From positions 183,898 through 247,897 of the forward strand of contig DAOLES010000002.1 of assembly GCA_035326705.1 (NCBI GenBank): a DNA stretch of 64,000 bases. Direction: 5' to 3'. The notes beneath the pieces were generated by a model that saw only the letters and a program-made list of their open reading frames with translations, was not told the origin of the DNA and made no database searches. Of this stretch, positions 28,471 to 37,084 are shown in pieces. Position 1 is the stretch's first letter; each line of letters begins with the position of its first letter. The stretch is from Oligoflexia bacterium (lineage in GTDB: Bacteria; Bdellovibrionota_G; JALEGL01). The position numbers and the translations under genes were made by a program.

Positions 28471-28499
28471 TGAGTATTTAAAAACATGGACTCAGTCAA
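28471..28499 (-). promoter_or_regulatory. Candidate promoter for rplU
   Basis: On the minus strand there is TTGACT, a 17-bp spacer and TACTCA. The -35 box is close to consensus and the -10 box is weak. It would give a leader of roughly 140 nt for rplU that contains two hairpins. Confidence 0.3.
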
Positions 28500-28605
28500 A
28501 TTCATTAAGCTGTACTCATATAATCTTGTTTTGTGAATAAGCAATGAACATTATTGTGTAAGCAGTTGAAATTCCGTTTGCATCTTGGATTTGAGAAAAT
28601 TCTCT

Positions 28606-28634
28606 TTGACAAAAAGTTGGCGAAGACATAGGAA
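28606..28634 (+). promoter_or_regulatory. Candidate mraZ promoter
   Basis: A perfect TTGACA -35 box is followed after 17 bp by TAGGAA, a poor -10 box. The MraZ boxes start immediately downstream, as in the E. coli mraZ promoter region. A TATAGT at 28641 with TTGGCG 18 bp upstream is an alternative. Confidence 0.4.
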
Positions 28635-28660
28635 GTGGGATATAGTGGGACAAAGTGGAG
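28635..28660 (+). promoter_or_regulatory. MraZ operator: three direct repeats
   Basis: Three GTGG-type repeats with 10-bp period (GTGGGA at 28635, GTGGGA at 28645, GTGGAG at 28655) are separated by four-base A/T-rich spacers. MraZ in E. coli binds TGGGN direct repeats of the same period upstream of its own gene, so this is very probably the autoregulatory operator of the division operon. Confidence 0.85.
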
Positions 28661-28715
28661 TATAGTCTCTGCTTTGTGGTAGTAAGTGTAACATTATTTT
28701 TGGAGAAACGTAACT

Positions 28716-29156
28716 GTGTTTAGAGGGCAATATGAACATACAATTGATACTAAAGGTCGTGTCAGTGTGCCGTCTAACTTTAGAGAACTGATTCAAGAAA
28801 ACTACAGTGAGGCCTTGGTTTTAACGCGGTTTAATGACTGTCTTGTTTGTTATCCACAAGAAGAGTGGGATGCCTTGGAGAAGAAAATAGCTCAATTGCC
28901 ACAGTTAAAGCCGGAAGTTCAAGTCTTTCAGCGGTTTTTTCTATCTGGAGCCAGCAATTGTCAATTTGATAAACAAGGGCGAATTCTAATTCCTGCATTT
29001 TTACGTCAGCATGCCGGTATAGAAAAAGAAGTTGTTTTTGTAGGAATGCTTAAAAAAATAGAGCTGTGGTCTAAAGATAGATGGGAAAAAGCTTTTGCTG
29101 AGTCACAAGAAAAGTTTAGTGCAATGAGCAGTGTTTTATCTGATTTGGGGATATAG
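28716..29156 (+). CDS. mraZ: Transcriptional regulator MraZ
   Basis: This 146-residue protein contains two AbrB-like MraZ repeats (MFRGQYEHTIDTKGRVSVPS and the later NCQFDKQGRILIPAFLR). MraZ is a ring-forming DNA-binding protein that represses the dcw operon. The start is GTG with GGAG 10 nt upstream. Three matching operator repeats lie about 55-80 bp upstream. The rsmH gene starts 2 bp after its stop. Confidence 0.97.
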   Translation: MFRGQYEHTIDTKGRVSVPSNFRELIQENYSEALVLTRFNDCLVCYPQEEWDALEKKIAQLPQLKPEVQVFQRFFLSGASNCQFDKQGRILIPAFLRQHAGIEKEVVFVGMLKKIELWSKDRWEKAFAESQEKFSAMSSVLSDLGI

Positions 29157-29158
29157 AA

Positions 29159-30085
29159 ATGGATAGGCACCTAGAACATACATATCAAAGCCAACATATT
29201 ACAGTTTTACTCAAAGAAGCAGTTGAGTATTTAAATTGCCAATCTGGGCAGCACTATTTAGATTTTACCTTTGGTGGTGGGGGCCATAGTGAAGCAATTT
29301 TAAAACAAACAGCACCATTAGGAATTGTAGATGCTTTTGATAAAGATGCTCAAGCCATAGCCAGCTATAACAATGATGCTTTATTAGGAAAACGTCTATT
29401 TATTCATCATCAAACAATGAGTCAAGTTCCGCATTGGCTTGATCAACAGCAAAGTTGGTCAAAATATTCAGGAGCTTTGATTGATTGTGGGGTTTCATCT
29501 TTTCAGTTGGATCATCCTGGACGTGGGTTTTCATATATGCATGATGGCCCTTTGGATATGCGAATGGATAATCAGAGCGGAATGACGGCTAAGCAGTTGA
29601 TTTTAAAAAGTTCTGAACAAGATTTAAAAAGAATTATCAAAGATTATGGTGAAGAAAACTTTGCTGGCAGGATTGCAAGAACCATTAAAGAAAGACAAGC
29701 GCAGTTAATTAGCACACAAGATTTAGTGGATTGTATCGTGCGCGCAATCCCAGATTTTGTTAAAGGGAAAAAAAAGCAAGCAGTCTTGTCTAGAGTGTTT
29801 CAGGCTATTCGTATAGCAGTAAATGAGGAGATGCGTGAAATTGAGCTTGTCTTGGGACACTTATGTGAAAACCTTAAAGCCATGGCAAGAATAGTTGTCA
29901 TTACTTTTCATTCCATTGAAGATAGACTGGTTAAGCAGTTATTTAAAGAAAAAGAAAAGCATGGTTATGTTAAACGAATTAATAAAAAAGTCATTGTTCC
30001 AAGCGAAGAAGAGATAGCGTTTAACCCAAGGTCTAGAAGTGCAAAAATGCGTGTGGTTGAGTGTCTGGGAGGGGCTGTGTCATGA
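29159..30085 (+). CDS. rsmH: 16S rRNA m4C1402 methyltransferase RsmH
   Basis: This 308-residue SAM-dependent enzyme N4-methylates cytidine 1402 of 16S rRNA. The SAM-binding sequence DFTFGGGGHS is visible near residue 40, and the family's ALIDCGVSSFQLD and ITFHSIEDR motifs follow. It has a normal length and occupies its usual place between mraZ and ftsL. The stop overlaps the ftsL start by 4 nt (ATGA). Confidence 0.98.
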   Translation: MDRHLEHTYQSQHITVLLKEAVEYLNCQSGQHYLDFTFGGGGHSEAILKQTAPLGIVDAFDKDAQAIASYNNDALLGKRLFIHHQTMSQVPHWLDQQQSWSKYSGALIDCGVSSFQLDHPGRGFSYMHDGPLDMRMDNQSGMTAKQLILKSSEQDLKRIIKDYGEENFAGRIARTIKERQAQLISTQDLVDCIVRAIPDFVKGKKKQAVLSRVFQAIRIAVNEEMREIELVLGHLCENLKAMARIVVITFHSIEDRLVKQLFKEKEKHGYVKRINKKVIVPSEEEIAFNPRSRSAKMRVVECLGGAVS

Positions 30086-30381
30086 AGTTCCTAGGACACA
30101 AAAAGCTTTTGGCCTTAGCAGCACTATTGATGACCTTATCTTTTTCTCTATTATATGTGCGTTCTCGTTTTTTGCTACTGGAATTAAGTTATCAAGTTGG
30201 GCAGTTGGAGCAATCTTTATCTAAAAAAGAAAATGAAAGGGATATTCTTTTACTTGAGTTGGCGGTGCTTAAAAATCCAAAAAGGATAGCTAAAATTGCC
30301 AAAGAAAAGCTTAACCTTAACCCTTCCGTTCATCCTATATCTGTGACCATAAAAAACAGCGGTGGCGTGCATGACTTTTGA
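30082..30381 (+). CDS. ftsL: Cell division protein FtsL
   Basis: This 99-residue bitopic protein has a short cytoplasmic tail, one transmembrane helix (about residues 9-26) and a periplasmic coiled-coil segment (QVGQLEQSLSKKENERDILL). It ends with the KNPKRIAKIAKEKLNL region typical of FtsL. It joins FtsB and FtsQ in the divisome. I chose the ATG at 30082, which overlaps the rsmH stop and has GGAGG nine bases upstream. The sequence family is poorly conserved, so position and topology carry most of the call. Confidence 0.88.
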   Translation: MKFLGHKKLLALAALLMTLSFSLLYVRSRFLLLELSYQVGQLEQSLSKKENERDILLLELAVLKNPKRIAKIAKEKLNLNPSVHPISVTIKNSGGVHDF

Positions 30382-32311
30382 GAATAAAACTTTCAAAATC
30401 AAAGTTTTGTTTGTTTTGAGCATGTTTATGCTTTCATTCATGAGTTTGGTTGTAAGAAGTGTTCAATTGCACTTGTTTGCAGATGAAAGAATTGCCAATA
30501 TGGGCAAGCAAAATAATAGAACCATTCACTTGGCAACCAAAAGAGGCACTATTTTGGATCGTAAAGGTAGAACAATGGCTTTAAGTTTAAAAGTCCCTTC
30601 TTACTTTGTAGATCCTCATGTTTTTAAACCAAAGCAAGCACAAATTGAACAGCTTGCCAGCCTATTTAATATAAGCTCAAGAAAACTTTTAAACCGAGTG
30701 AAGTCTGGCTCTAGGCGTTTTGCTTGGGTTAATCGTTTTGCCAACCCGCAGATAGAAGAAAAAGTTAAAGCACTTAATATTGAAGGCTTACATTACGTTA
30801 GTGAATGGAAACGCTTTTACCCAGATAAAGAGTTGGCAGGACAAGTTTTAGGCTTTGTAGGTTATGAAGGCAAAGGTTTAGAAGGAATTGAACGCTATTA
30901 TAATGATCAATTGGTTCAAGAAGAAAGATCTATTCAAACCAAGAAAGATGGCAAGGGCCGTACAATTTATTCTGAGGTTGCTGCCGTAAGGACAAAAAAA
31001 CGAAGTACCCATCTAAATTTAAGCTTGGATGCCAATTTACAATATATTCTTGAAGAAAAACTGGCCATTGGAGCAGAAGAGACAAAAAGTGAATCTGCAG
31101 TAGGGGTAATGATGGATCCTTACAGTGGCGAAATATTAGCAATGGCTTCTTATCCAGAAGTTAATCCTAATCAATATTCTCAATACCCTATGCAGCACTG
31201 GCGAAATCGTGCAGTTCAAGAAATTTTTGAACCTGGGTCTACCTTTAAAATTTTTACCATGGCAGCAGCTCTGGAAAAAAAAGCACTAAAACCAGATCAA
31301 ATTTTTCATTGTGAAGAGGGGAGTTTGAATTTTGGCTCAAAAGCAATCCGTAACTCAATTCAAAAAACGTGGCTAGATCCTGAAGGTATTTTAAAATATT
31401 CAAATAATGTGGGTTCAGCCAGAATAGGTTTGGATTTAGGGGCACATAATTTATACAAGGCCATAGTTAATTATGGTTTTGGCCAAAAAACGGGATTGGA
31501 TTTCCCTGGTGAACTTAAAGGATTGTTATCACAATACAAATCTTGGCAACCCATGGATGTTGCAAATATATCTTTTGGCCAAGGTCTTGGAGTGACAGCG
31601 GTTCAAATGACAGCAGCAGCAGCTAGTTTTGCTAATGGTGGTTATGCGGTGCAACCAAGCATGTTGCAAAGATCTAAAGAAGAAGTCACGCTATCTAAAA
31701 CAAAAATAGTTTCTGATAAAACTTTGGAATTCATTCATAAGTGGATGTTTGCTGTTACTCAAAAAGGTGGAACAGGTTATCGCGCCAGAGTTGAAGGCTT
31801 TAATGTGGCTGGAAAAACTGGATCAGCACAAATCATAGATCGTACAACTGGTAGTTATTCAAATTCAGATTTGTTTAGTTCGTTCATAGGTTTTGCGCCG
31901 CTAGAGAAGCCAAAGTATGTTTTGTTTATTGGTTATAAAAAACCAAAGCAATATCGTCATGGGGGAGAGCTGGCAGCGCCTATATTTTCTGCAGTGATGG
32001 CAGAGTCTTTACAGTATGCTGGGATTAAACCTTCAATTCAAGAAAAAGAACAAACTTTTATGTTGGCGCAAGAAAAATCTGGAGCTGACCTGAAAAAAGA
32101 AGCAAGTCAAATAGATAAAGATAATTTACAGGATTTAAAAGGCCTATCATTAAGAGAAGTTTTATTTTGGGCATCGGATCAAAGTTTTGATGTTGAAATA
32201 ATAGGCAATGGGAATGTTTATTCACAACGTCCTGATCCTGGATCAAGTATTATAGATTTACATAAAGTAAAAGTTTATTTGTCATCAAGCTTAGGGGAAA
32301 CCAAAATATGA
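30371..32311 (+). CDS. ftsI: Septal transpeptidase FtsI (PBP3) with PASTA domain
   Basis: This protein of about 646 residues has an N-terminal membrane anchor, a PBP dimerisation domain (RGTILDRKGR near residue 50) and a transpeptidase domain. The active-site serine S290 lies in EPGSTFK (SxxK). The SNN motif and KTG (AGKTGSAQ) follow. The C-terminal 60 residues form a PASTA domain (LSLREVLFWASD), as in SpoVD-like and deltaproteobacterial FtsI. It crosslinks septal peptidoglycan. I chose the ATG at 30371 over the GTG at 30362; either overlaps ftsL. The stop overlaps the murF start by 4 nt. Confidence 0.97.
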   Translation: MTFENKTFKIKVLFVLSMFMLSFMSLVVRSVQLHLFADERIANMGKQNNRTIHLATKRGTILDRKGRTMALSLKVPSYFVDPHVFKPKQAQIEQLASLFNISSRKLLNRVKSGSRRFAWVNRFANPQIEEKVKALNIEGLHYVSEWKRFYPDKELAGQVLGFVGYEGKGLEGIERYYNDQLVQEERSIQTKKDGKGRTIYSEVAAVRTKKRSTHLNLSLDANLQYILEEKLAIGAEETKSESAVGVMMDPYSGEILAMASYPEVNPNQYSQYPMQHWRNRAVQEIFEPGSTFKIFTMAAALEKKALKPDQIFHCEEGSLNFGSKAIRNSIQKTWLDPEGILKYSNNVGSARIGLDLGAHNLYKAIVNYGFGQKTGLDFPGELKGLLSQYKSWQPMDVANISFGQGLGVTAVQMTAAAASFANGGYAVQPSMLQRSKEEVTLSKTKIVSDKTLEFIHKWMFAVTQKGGTGYRARVEGFNVAGKTGSAQIIDRTTGSYSNSDLFSSFIGFAPLEKPKYVLFIGYKKPKQYRHGGELAAPIFSAVMAESLQYAGIKPSIQEKEQTFMLAQEKSGADLKKEASQIDKDNLQDLKGLSLREVLFWASDQSFDVEIIGNGNVYSQRPDPGSSIIDLHKVKVYLSSSLGETKI

Positions 32312-33780
32312 TGAACCAAGCTTCATATTTACATGAACAAGATCAAGCTATAATGAATGATAAGCGTTTACGTTTGGATATTAACTTTACGGATAATTTT
32401 AAAAACAGTGAATCTGTTTATAACATTTTTCATGGTAACCTTCCTGATAAAATACAAGGGGTTTGTATTGATAGTCGAGTGATTGAACCGGGAGATTTGT
32501 TTTTTGCTATCAAGGGTGATTCAGGTGTCGATGGACATGATTTTGTACAAGATGCTTTAAATAAAGGCGCTTGTGCCGCAGTTGTTGCAAAAAAAAATCA
32601 AAACATAGATTCAAAACTACAGTTGCTGGTAGACGATACACTTATCAGTTTACAAAAATTTGCAAGTGCGTGGCGAAAAGCTTGGGGTAAAATGGTGATT
32701 GCAATTACCGGTTCCAACGGTAAGACCAGTACAAAATACTTATGCTTTCAAGTTTTAAAAACAAAATTTAAAATTACACCCCCTAGAAACTCTTGGAATA
32801 ATGCTTTGGGCGTACCTTTATCTTTATTATCTATTCAGGAACAAGATGATGTTCATGTGTTAGAGTTAGGAATGAATCATCCTGGTGAGATTTATCCACT
32901 GTGTTCAATTGCCCAGCCTGATATTGTAGGTATTACCAATATTGGAAGAGCTCACATAGGTTTTTTTGAAAGCATTGAAGGGATTGCGCAAGAGAAGAAA
33001 GAAGTTTTACGTTGGTTAAATGAAAACAAGAGTCAGAGTGGTACAGCAATAATAAATCTTGATGATTCAAGGCTTTCTTCTGTTTTGCATAGCAAGGAGT
33101 ATCAGTTTAAATGCAAAAGTTTTTCTATTGATCAGACTCTGGCCGATGTGCATACAGTTAAACAAGGTGAAAGACAAGTTATTCAATATGGGAAAAATGG
33201 TCAGCTAGACAATACAATTAATTTATTGGGTCAGCATAATTTGAGTAATGTTTTGTTTGCTCTTTGCGTTGGTGATGCTTTAAACCTTGATATCAATACT
33301 ATCAAAAAAGTTTTACCAGATCTTTATCTGCCAGCTTTAAGGCAAGAAACCATTGCATTAGCAGATAATATTGTGCTTTTGGCAGATTGTTACAATGCTA
33401 ATTTAGATTCTACATTGATTGCAATCAAAACATTAAGCAGCATGCCTCAAAAAAACAAACTGTTGGTTATTGGCGATATGGCTGAGAATGGTGATTTTAG
33501 TAAAGAAAATCATTTACTATTGGCTAAAGCAATTGAAAAAGAAAATAACATAGATACAGTGGTATGTTTTGGTAGTGAAACTAAAGTGATTGTTGATTTT
33601 TTACAAAACAATAGTTCTAAACAATGCTTTCATTTTAGTGAAAAAGATTTACTGCTCAAAAAAATAAAACAAGAAATTAAAGCGAATATGGCTGTTTTAT
33701 TTAAAGGTTCAAGAAGTAATGCTTTGGAAACAGTTGTTGAAGCTTTACAAAAAAGTCCTGAGTACAGGAGGGTAGGGTAA
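32308..33780 (+). CDS. murF: UDP-MurNAc-tripeptide--D-Ala-D-Ala ligase MurF
   Basis: This 490-residue cytoplasmic ligase adds D-Ala-D-Ala to the UDP-MurNAc tripeptide. The ATP loop is TGSNGKTST. The MurF-specific NSWNNALGVPLSLL region, LELGMNHPGEI and DCYNANLDS are visible, and they separate it from MurE. murE normally lies between ftsI and murF, but here murF overlaps ftsI directly. The stop and the mraY start share one base. A longer N terminus of about 35 residues precedes the usual first domain. Confidence 0.97.
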   Translation: MMNQASYLHEQDQAIMNDKRLRLDINFTDNFKNSESVYNIFHGNLPDKIQGVCIDSRVIEPGDLFFAIKGDSGVDGHDFVQDALNKGACAAVVAKKNQNIDSKLQLLVDDTLISLQKFASAWRKAWGKMVIAITGSNGKTSTKYLCFQVLKTKFKITPPRNSWNNALGVPLSLLSIQEQDDVHVLELGMNHPGEIYPLCSIAQPDIVGITNIGRAHIGFFESIEGIAQEKKEVLRWLNENKSQSGTAIINLDDSRLSSVLHSKEYQFKCKSFSIDQTLADVHTVKQGERQVIQYGKNGQLDNTINLLGQHNLSNVLFALCVGDALNLDINTIKKVLPDLYLPALRQETIALADNIVLLADCYNANLDSTLIAIKTLSSMPQKNKLLVIGDMAENGDFSKENHLLLAKAIEKENNIDTVVCFGSETKVIVDFLQNNSSKQCFHFSEKDLLLKKIKQEIKANMAVLFKGSRSNALETVVEALQKSPEYRRVG

Positions 33781-34853
33781 TGTTTTATCATTTGGTTGAT
33801 TGGTTTGAGTTGCATGAAACTGCATTTAGAGTGTTTAAGTATATTTCATTTAGAGTATTTCTTTCAATTTTGACTGCCTTAAGCATTTCTCTTTTTTTAG
33901 GACCGCCCATTATTCGTTATTTAAAACGTAAACAGGGCCATGCTAGTAATGTTCGTGAAGATGTCCCACAAAGTCACCAGAAAAAAAGTGGTACACCTAC
34001 CATGGGTGGAATGATGATTATTTTATCAATTGTATGTGCAAGCCTTTTGTGGGCAAGGCTAGATGTTTATTACATTTGGTTAATGTTAGCTTGTGTACTG
34101 TCTTTTGGATTGATTGGCTTTATTGATGATACATCTAAAGTAAATAAAACCAGAGGGATGACTGCAAAAGTAAAGTTTGTCTTTCAGGTGCTACTAGGAT
34201 CTGTTTTTTCAATTATTTTATGGAAGCAAGGATTTGATTTAAATTTACAAGTTCCATTTATCAAAGACCCAAATATTATTTTACCAGTTGTTCTATTTAT
34301 TTTGTTTTCTTGTTTAGTTGTGGTGGCAACATCTAATGCAGTAAATTTAACGGATGGTTTAGATGGTTTAGCTATTGGGCCTATTTTGGTTGCTGCCGGA
34401 TGTTTTTTGATTTTTTCATATTTGGCTGGGCATGATGAGCTTTCAAGTTATTTGAATTTGCATCCGGTCCAGGGAGCAGGAGAACTATGTGTCTTCTTTG
34501 GAGCAATGCTAGGCGCTGGCTTGGGGTTTTTGTGGTACAACACCTACCCTGCACAAGTGTTTATGGGAGATGTAGGCTCATTGTCCTTAGGTGCAAGCTT
34601 AGGTTTAGCAGCGGTTATTGTAAAACAAGAGTTGCTTTTATTTTTGGTTGGAGGGATTTTTGTACTAGAAACGGTGAGTGTCATTATTCAAGTTGTTTCT
34701 TTTAAATTAACTGGAAAAAGAGTTTTTAAGATGGCACCTGTGCACCATCACTTTGAGCTTAAAGGTTGGGCGGAGCCAAAGGTGATAGTAAGGTTTTGGA
34801 TTATTGCAATTGTTTTAGCATTATTATCATTAACAACATTGAAACTAAGGTAA
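33780..34853 (+). CDS. mraY: Phospho-MurNAc-pentapeptide transferase MraY
   Basis: This is a 357-residue integral membrane enzyme with about ten transmembrane segments. It makes lipid I from UDP-MurNAc-pentapeptide and undecaprenyl phosphate. The conserved acidic pair in GFIDDTSK, the NLTDGLDGLA loop and the APVHHHFELKG histidine motif are all present. It starts within the murF stop and is followed 3 bp later by ftsW, where murD would usually lie. Confidence 0.98.
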   Translation: MFYHLVDWFELHETAFRVFKYISFRVFLSILTALSISLFLGPPIIRYLKRKQGHASNVREDVPQSHQKKSGTPTMGGMMIILSIVCASLLWARLDVYYIWLMLACVLSFGLIGFIDDTSKVNKTRGMTAKVKFVFQVLLGSVFSIILWKQGFDLNLQVPFIKDPNIILPVVLFILFSCLVVVATSNAVNLTDGLDGLAIGPILVAAGCFLIFSYLAGHDELSSYLNLHPVQGAGELCVFFGAMLGAGLGFLWYNTYPAQVFMGDVGSLSLGASLGLAAVIVKQELLLFLVGGIFVLETVSVIIQVVSFKLTGKRVFKMAPVHHHFELKGWAEPKVIVRFWIIAIVLALLSLTTLKLR

Positions 34854-34856
34854 GTA

Positions 34857-36011
34857 ATGGCAAGTAGAGTAACAAAACATATATCAAATAGATTATCCAG
34901 TATGGACTATGTCTTGTTAATCAGTATTATGAGTTTGGTTTCTTTGGGAACAATTATGATTTATAGTGCTTCGTCTCTATTAGCAGCTGAAAAATATGGT
35001 TCAAGTGCATTTTTTTTAAGCAGGCATATTTTTGTTTTGTTGCTAACTCTAATACTGATGCCAGCAGTCTATTTTATAAAAATTCATTGGTTAAAAAAAA
35101 CAGCAACATTAATGCTCTTGGTGGCAATCATAGGGCTTATTTTAACAGTATTTACTGATTTAGGTGTAACCATGAACTATGCCAAACGTTGGCTTAATCT
35201 AGGATTTATGCGTATACAGGTTTCTGAGTTTTTAAAGCCTATCTTGGTTATTTATCTCGCATCTTATCTTTCACGTAAAAAAGATAAACTACATTCTTTT
35301 TCAGATGGTTTACTACCATTGTTAATTATTTTAGGTTTAATTGTTGTTTTAATGATGAAACAACCAGATTTTGGTTCAACGGCAGTTATCGTAGCAAGCT
35401 GTGGGTTGATGATGTTTGTTGGTGGCGTTCGTTTATCGTATTTGTTTACGCTTTTGGTTTTAGGGCTTGGAGGTGCAGCGGTTTTAATTGCAAGTGCACA
35501 GTATAGATTAGATAGGTTTACTACTTTTTTAAATCCCTGGAATGACCCTAGTGGTAAAGGCTTTCAGATTTTACAATCCTTGGTAGCTTTTCAGCGAGGT
35601 GGAGTTTATGGCCAAGGTTTAGGAGATGGTTCGCAGAAACTTTTGTATTTGCCAGAAGCACATACAGATTTTATTTTTTCTGTTGTTGGTGAAGAGTTGG
35701 GGTTGATTGGATCATTGTTATTAATTTTCTTTTTTGTCTGTTTTGTTGTCCAGGGTTTAAAATTATCAATTAAACTTAAAGATGATTTTGCTCGTTATAT
35801 GGCCTTTGGTTTGACGGCACTCATTGGTTTAGAAGCCGTATTGAATATGTCAGTTGTTATGGCATTGTTGCCTACAAAAGGCTTAACGCTTCCTTTTATA
35901 AGTTATGGACGATCATCTTTACTGGCCAGTCTCTTTTGTGCAACACTGCTACTTTCACTTTCTTCTTCGGTTGGTCTAATTCAACGTAATGCAAAAAAGG
36001 TGTCAGTATGA
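34857..36011 (+). CDS. ftsW: Septal peptidoglycan polymerase FtsW
   Basis: This is a 384-residue SEDS-family membrane glycosyltransferase with ten predicted helices. It polymerises lipid II at the septum together with FtsI. The family segments AKRWLNLGFMRIQVSEFLKP and EAHTDFIFSVVGEELG are present. One position is odd: the highly conserved SYGGSS motif near the C terminus reads SYGRSS, with R352 in place of the second glycine. The stop overlaps murG by 4 nt. Confidence 0.96.
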   Translation: MASRVTKHISNRLSSMDYVLLISIMSLVSLGTIMIYSASSLLAAEKYGSSAFFLSRHIFVLLLTLILMPAVYFIKIHWLKKTATLMLLVAIIGLILTVFTDLGVTMNYAKRWLNLGFMRIQVSEFLKPILVIYLASYLSRKKDKLHSFSDGLLPLLIILGLIVVLMMKQPDFGSTAVIVASCGLMMFVGGVRLSYLFTLLVLGLGGAAVLIASAQYRLDRFTTFLNPWNDPSGKGFQILQSLVAFQRGGVYGQGLGDGSQKLLYLPEAHTDFIFSVVGEELGLIGSLLLIFFFVCFVVQGLKLSIKLKDDFARYMAFGLTALIGLEAVLNMSVVMALLPTKGLTLPFISYGRSSLLASLFCATLLLSLSSSVGLIQRNAKKVSV

Positions 36012-37084
36012 AGTGGGCTTTTGTTGCAGGAGGAACCGGCGGGCATATTTATCCGGCTATTGCAATTGCTGACTATTTAAGGAGCAATCAACTGGCTCAG
36101 GACATTGTATTTTTAACAACGGAAAAAAAACTGGATCAGGAAATTATAAAAAACGCTGGCTATACCTTTTATCCTATGAGTGGATCTGGATTTAACCAAG
36201 CAGGCATCTTACAAAAATTAAAGTCCTTACTTGGCTTTGCAAAAATTTTTTTCAAAAGCAGACATTTAATTAAAAAACATCAATTTGATTGTGTGATGGG
36301 CACAGGAGGCTATATGTCTGCGCCAGTTTTATGGGCAGCGCATTTAGCGAAAAAAATCACAGCCACTTTGGAGCCTAATGTTGTTGTTGGATTAAGTAAC
36401 AAATGGGTTAGTTCATTTGTTAATAAAGTTTTTTTTGCATTTGAAGAAAGTAAAAAATATTTAGACAAAAAAAATTGTGTTTTTAGTGGTAATCCAATCC
36501 GACAAAGCATTCTTAATATTGCACCACCTCAAAATAAAACAAAAAAGATTTGTGTAATGGTTTTTGGTGGTTCACAGGGGGCCAAACAAATCAATGATTT
36601 GTTGATTGAAGCCATGCCTCATTTAGATGAAAATCAAGAACAAGTTTATTTTGTTCATCAAACAGGTAAGCATGGTTATGAAGATGTATTAAAAACATAT
36701 CAAAAATATAATATTGAACATGAAGTGCATGAGTATATTTATGATATTGCTAAAGCTTATGCTCAAGCGGATATTATTATAGGGCGAGCAGGCTCTAGTG
36801 TTCTTGAAATTGCAGCCTGTGGGCGGCCTAGCATTTTAATACCCTATCCTTATGCAGCGGATAATCACCAACAAGAGAATGCGGCAGTGATGGAAAAAAA
36901 TAATGCTGCTTATGTATTAACCGGGGAAAAAATTGATATTCATCAGTTTGTTTCTTGTTTAAAAGATTTAATCGTTAACCAAGAAAAAAGAGAAATGTTG
37001 AAAAAGGGTGCTTTACGCTTAAGGCATGATCAAGCTGCGCAAACCATTGTTAACCTTTTGATGCAGGAGGGTAAGCATGCATAA
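36008..37084 (+). CDS. murG: UDP-GlcNAc transferase MurG
   Basis: This 358-residue GT28 enzyme works at the inner face of the membrane and converts lipid I to lipid II. The N-terminal GGTGGHIYPA loop, the GGSQGAKQIN loop and the C-terminal GRAGSSVLEIAACG donor-site region are intact. It overlaps ftsW by 4 nt and murB by 8 nt. In many genomes murC would follow, but it is absent here. Confidence 0.98.
   Translation: MKWAFVAGGTGGHIYPAIAIADYLRSNQLAQDIVFLTTEKKLDQEIIKNAGYTFYPMSGSGFNQAGILQKLKSLLGFAKIFFKSRHLIKKHQFDCVMGTGGYMSAPVLWAAHLAKKITATLEPNVVVGLSNKWVSSFVNKVFFAFEESKKYLDKKNCVFSGNPIRQSILNIAPPQNKTKKICVMVFGGSQGAKQINDLLIEAMPHLDENQEQVYFVHQTGKHGYEDVLKTYQKYNIEHEVHEYIYDIAKAYAQADIIIGRAGSSVLEIAACGRPSILIPYPYAADNHQQENAAVMEKNNAAYVLTGEKIDIHQFVSCLKDLIVNQEKREMLKKGALRLRHDQAAQTIVNLLMQEGKHA

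Larger units (their letters stand above)
28324..28715. promoter_or_regulatory. Divergent regulatory region between rplU and mraZ
   Basis: This gene-free stretch of about 390 bp separates the ribosomal operon (minus) from the division operon (plus). It holds two hairpins near 28417-28443 and 28452-28462, a possible minus-strand promoter at 28471-28499, and the plus-strand mraZ promoter with its MraZ boxes at 28606-28660. No additional reading frame in it looks real. Confidence 0.7.
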
